A DNA stretch of 64,000 nucleotides from Sthenelais limicola (taxonomy: Eukaryota > Annelida > Polychaeta > Phyllodocida > Sigalionidae), in assembly GCA_942159475.1 (NCBI GenBank), contig OW804094.1:135952755-136016754 (forward strand), in the 5' to 3' direction. Numbering within the stretch: position 1 is the stretch's first letter; every line of letters starts with the position of its first letter. The notes beneath the pieces were generated by a model. That model saw only the letters and a list, made by a program, of their open reading frames with translations. It was not told where the DNA came from and did not search any database. Positions 63,066 through 64,000 of the stretch are shown here, piece after piece. The translations under genes were made by a program, and so were the position numbers.

Positions 63066-63247
63066 GCAACGTGGGAGTAAATTATAGAACCGAAATTCGA
63101 ATATGGTACTCGGGACACTATTGCACTGTCCTCAATGTTTGTATTTTTTCGTAACCCACTCGCCTATCGGCTTGTGGGCCACAAAACGAAAAGAAAAATC
63201 TTGGACAGTGCAATAGTGTCCCTTGTACCACATTCTCATCAGGTTCT
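63066..63247 (+). repeat. Hairpin repeat F, copy 2, uninterrupted
   Basis: GCAACGTGGGAGTAAATTAT leads into a hairpin at 63112-63222 (GGGACACTATTGCACTGTCC / GGACAGTGCAATAGTGTCCC, 20-bp perfect stem). It continues with CATTCTCATCAGGTTCTAT. The loop includes ACCCACTCGCCTATCGGCTT, conserved with copy 1 at 33511. Confidence 0.9.
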
Positions 63248-63252
63248 ATACA

Positions 63253-63489
63253 TGGGTCAGATTTTCAGAAAATGTACAATTCAATTTTGCCAATCCTCTC
63301 AAATAACCCAAATTTCAGACGAAAATAAAGTTCAAAATACAATTCAACCTAACGAAACAGATTGCTAGAATCAATGCAATGTCGAATATACTCGAATTTG
63401 CCTAGTATTGACCAAATTGCAGCCTAATTTAGCAGAATTTACTAAATGTGTAGAGCTGACAATTGTGCATTTTCTGAAAATCTGACCCA
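63253..63489 (-). mobile_element. MITE-A copy 32, subtype II
   Basis: Ends TGGGTCAGATTTTCAGAAAA / CTGACCCA, flanked by CA on both sides. It directly follows hairpin repeat F. Confidence 0.94.
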
Positions 63490-63758
63490 CATGTAACAAC
63501 AATGTGTGTCTAGCAGATGCATATAAATCCAATTCTCAGGGCCACTAAATGCCAACAAAGGGTAACTTAACCTAGAGTATAAAAAGAACTATTGAAAAAG
63601 TTGGGAGGCCAATCTCCATCAATAAAACGGCATGCAATGGCTGGTAAAAAGGACTTGACTTGAACAAGAAACCAGACCTCATTGAACTCATTGAATCAAC
63701 TGGTGCAAGGTTAAACTGGCGGTGGTGGTAGGTTGTGTAGACTGGGATCAAATATACA

Positions 63759-63996
63759 TGGATCAGATTTTCAGAAAATGTACAATTGGCATTTACACAA
63801 ATTTAGAGAAATTCTGCTAAATTTGGCTGAAAAATGATGAATACCGGGTACATCTGAGTATGTTTAGGATCGCATTGGTTTAAAATATCAGTTCTGTTTT
63901 GATAAACTGCATTTTGAAGCTCATTTTTGGCTTAAATGTGGGTTATTTGAGAGGATTGGTGAAGGTGAATTGTACGTTTTCTGAAAATCTGACCCA
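63759..63996 (+). mobile_element. MITE-A copy 33, subtype I
   Basis: Left end TGGATCAGATTTTCAGAAAA, right end CTGAAAATCTGACCCA. Interior ATGATGAATACCGGGTACAT. Confidence 0.93.
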
Positions 63997-64000
63997 TTAT

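Overview
The window looks like a non-coding-rich, AT-rich stretch of a metazoan nuclear genome. The evidence is a spliced gene fragment, a non-LTR retrotransposon, a tRNA-derived SINE head and dozens of short inverted-repeat elements. There are no prokaryotic operons, rRNA genes or CRISPR arrays. A repeat carrying a GTGAGTGAGTGAG edge and a TTTACGCC core, written in its reverse orientation, resembles repeats I know from molluscs. A mollusc or other marine lophotrochozoan is therefore my best guess, held weakly.

Layout. 0-5 kb: scattered MITEs, a 68-bp near-perfect palindrome and a 69-bp tandem repeat. 5.4-9.4 kb: a tandem duplication of a roughly 2-kb block. One copy received a 263-bp retroelement fragment with a hammerhead-like motif, and a MITE sits at the same site in opposite orientations in the two copies. 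9.5-17 kb: nested MITEs. 17.3-25.6 kb: a minus-strand LINE with endonuclease and reverse transcriptase, split by a 3.96-kb element with terminal inverted repeats of about 0.7 kb. 26.4-27.5 kb: a hAT-like element with G tracts. 35.0-36.6 kb: a CpG-rich long-TIR element holding a tRNA-like SINE. 41.4 kb: a 13-bp minisatellite that repeats a splice-donor sequence 13 times. 44.9-45.3 kb: a 120-bp foldback beside a 38-bp tandem array. 59.0-61.9 kb: the best host gene, the last two exons of an unrecognised minus-strand protein.

The dominant signal is one MITE family, here called MITE-A, with ends TGGGTCAG...CTGACCCA and a length of about 237 bp. I count 33 full or partial copies plus one nested fragment, about 12% of the window, in at least four internal subtypes and two end types. 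A second family, MITE-B (TGTGATGTGTT...), has about 14 copies. Most of the longer open frames run into these repeats and are not genes.

I found no complete novel multi-gene system. The strongest leads are the MITE with opposite orientations at one site, the hammerhead-like insertion with a natural empty site beside it, the long-TIR element inside the LINE, the splice-donor minisatellite, and the unidentified acidic and His-rich protein.
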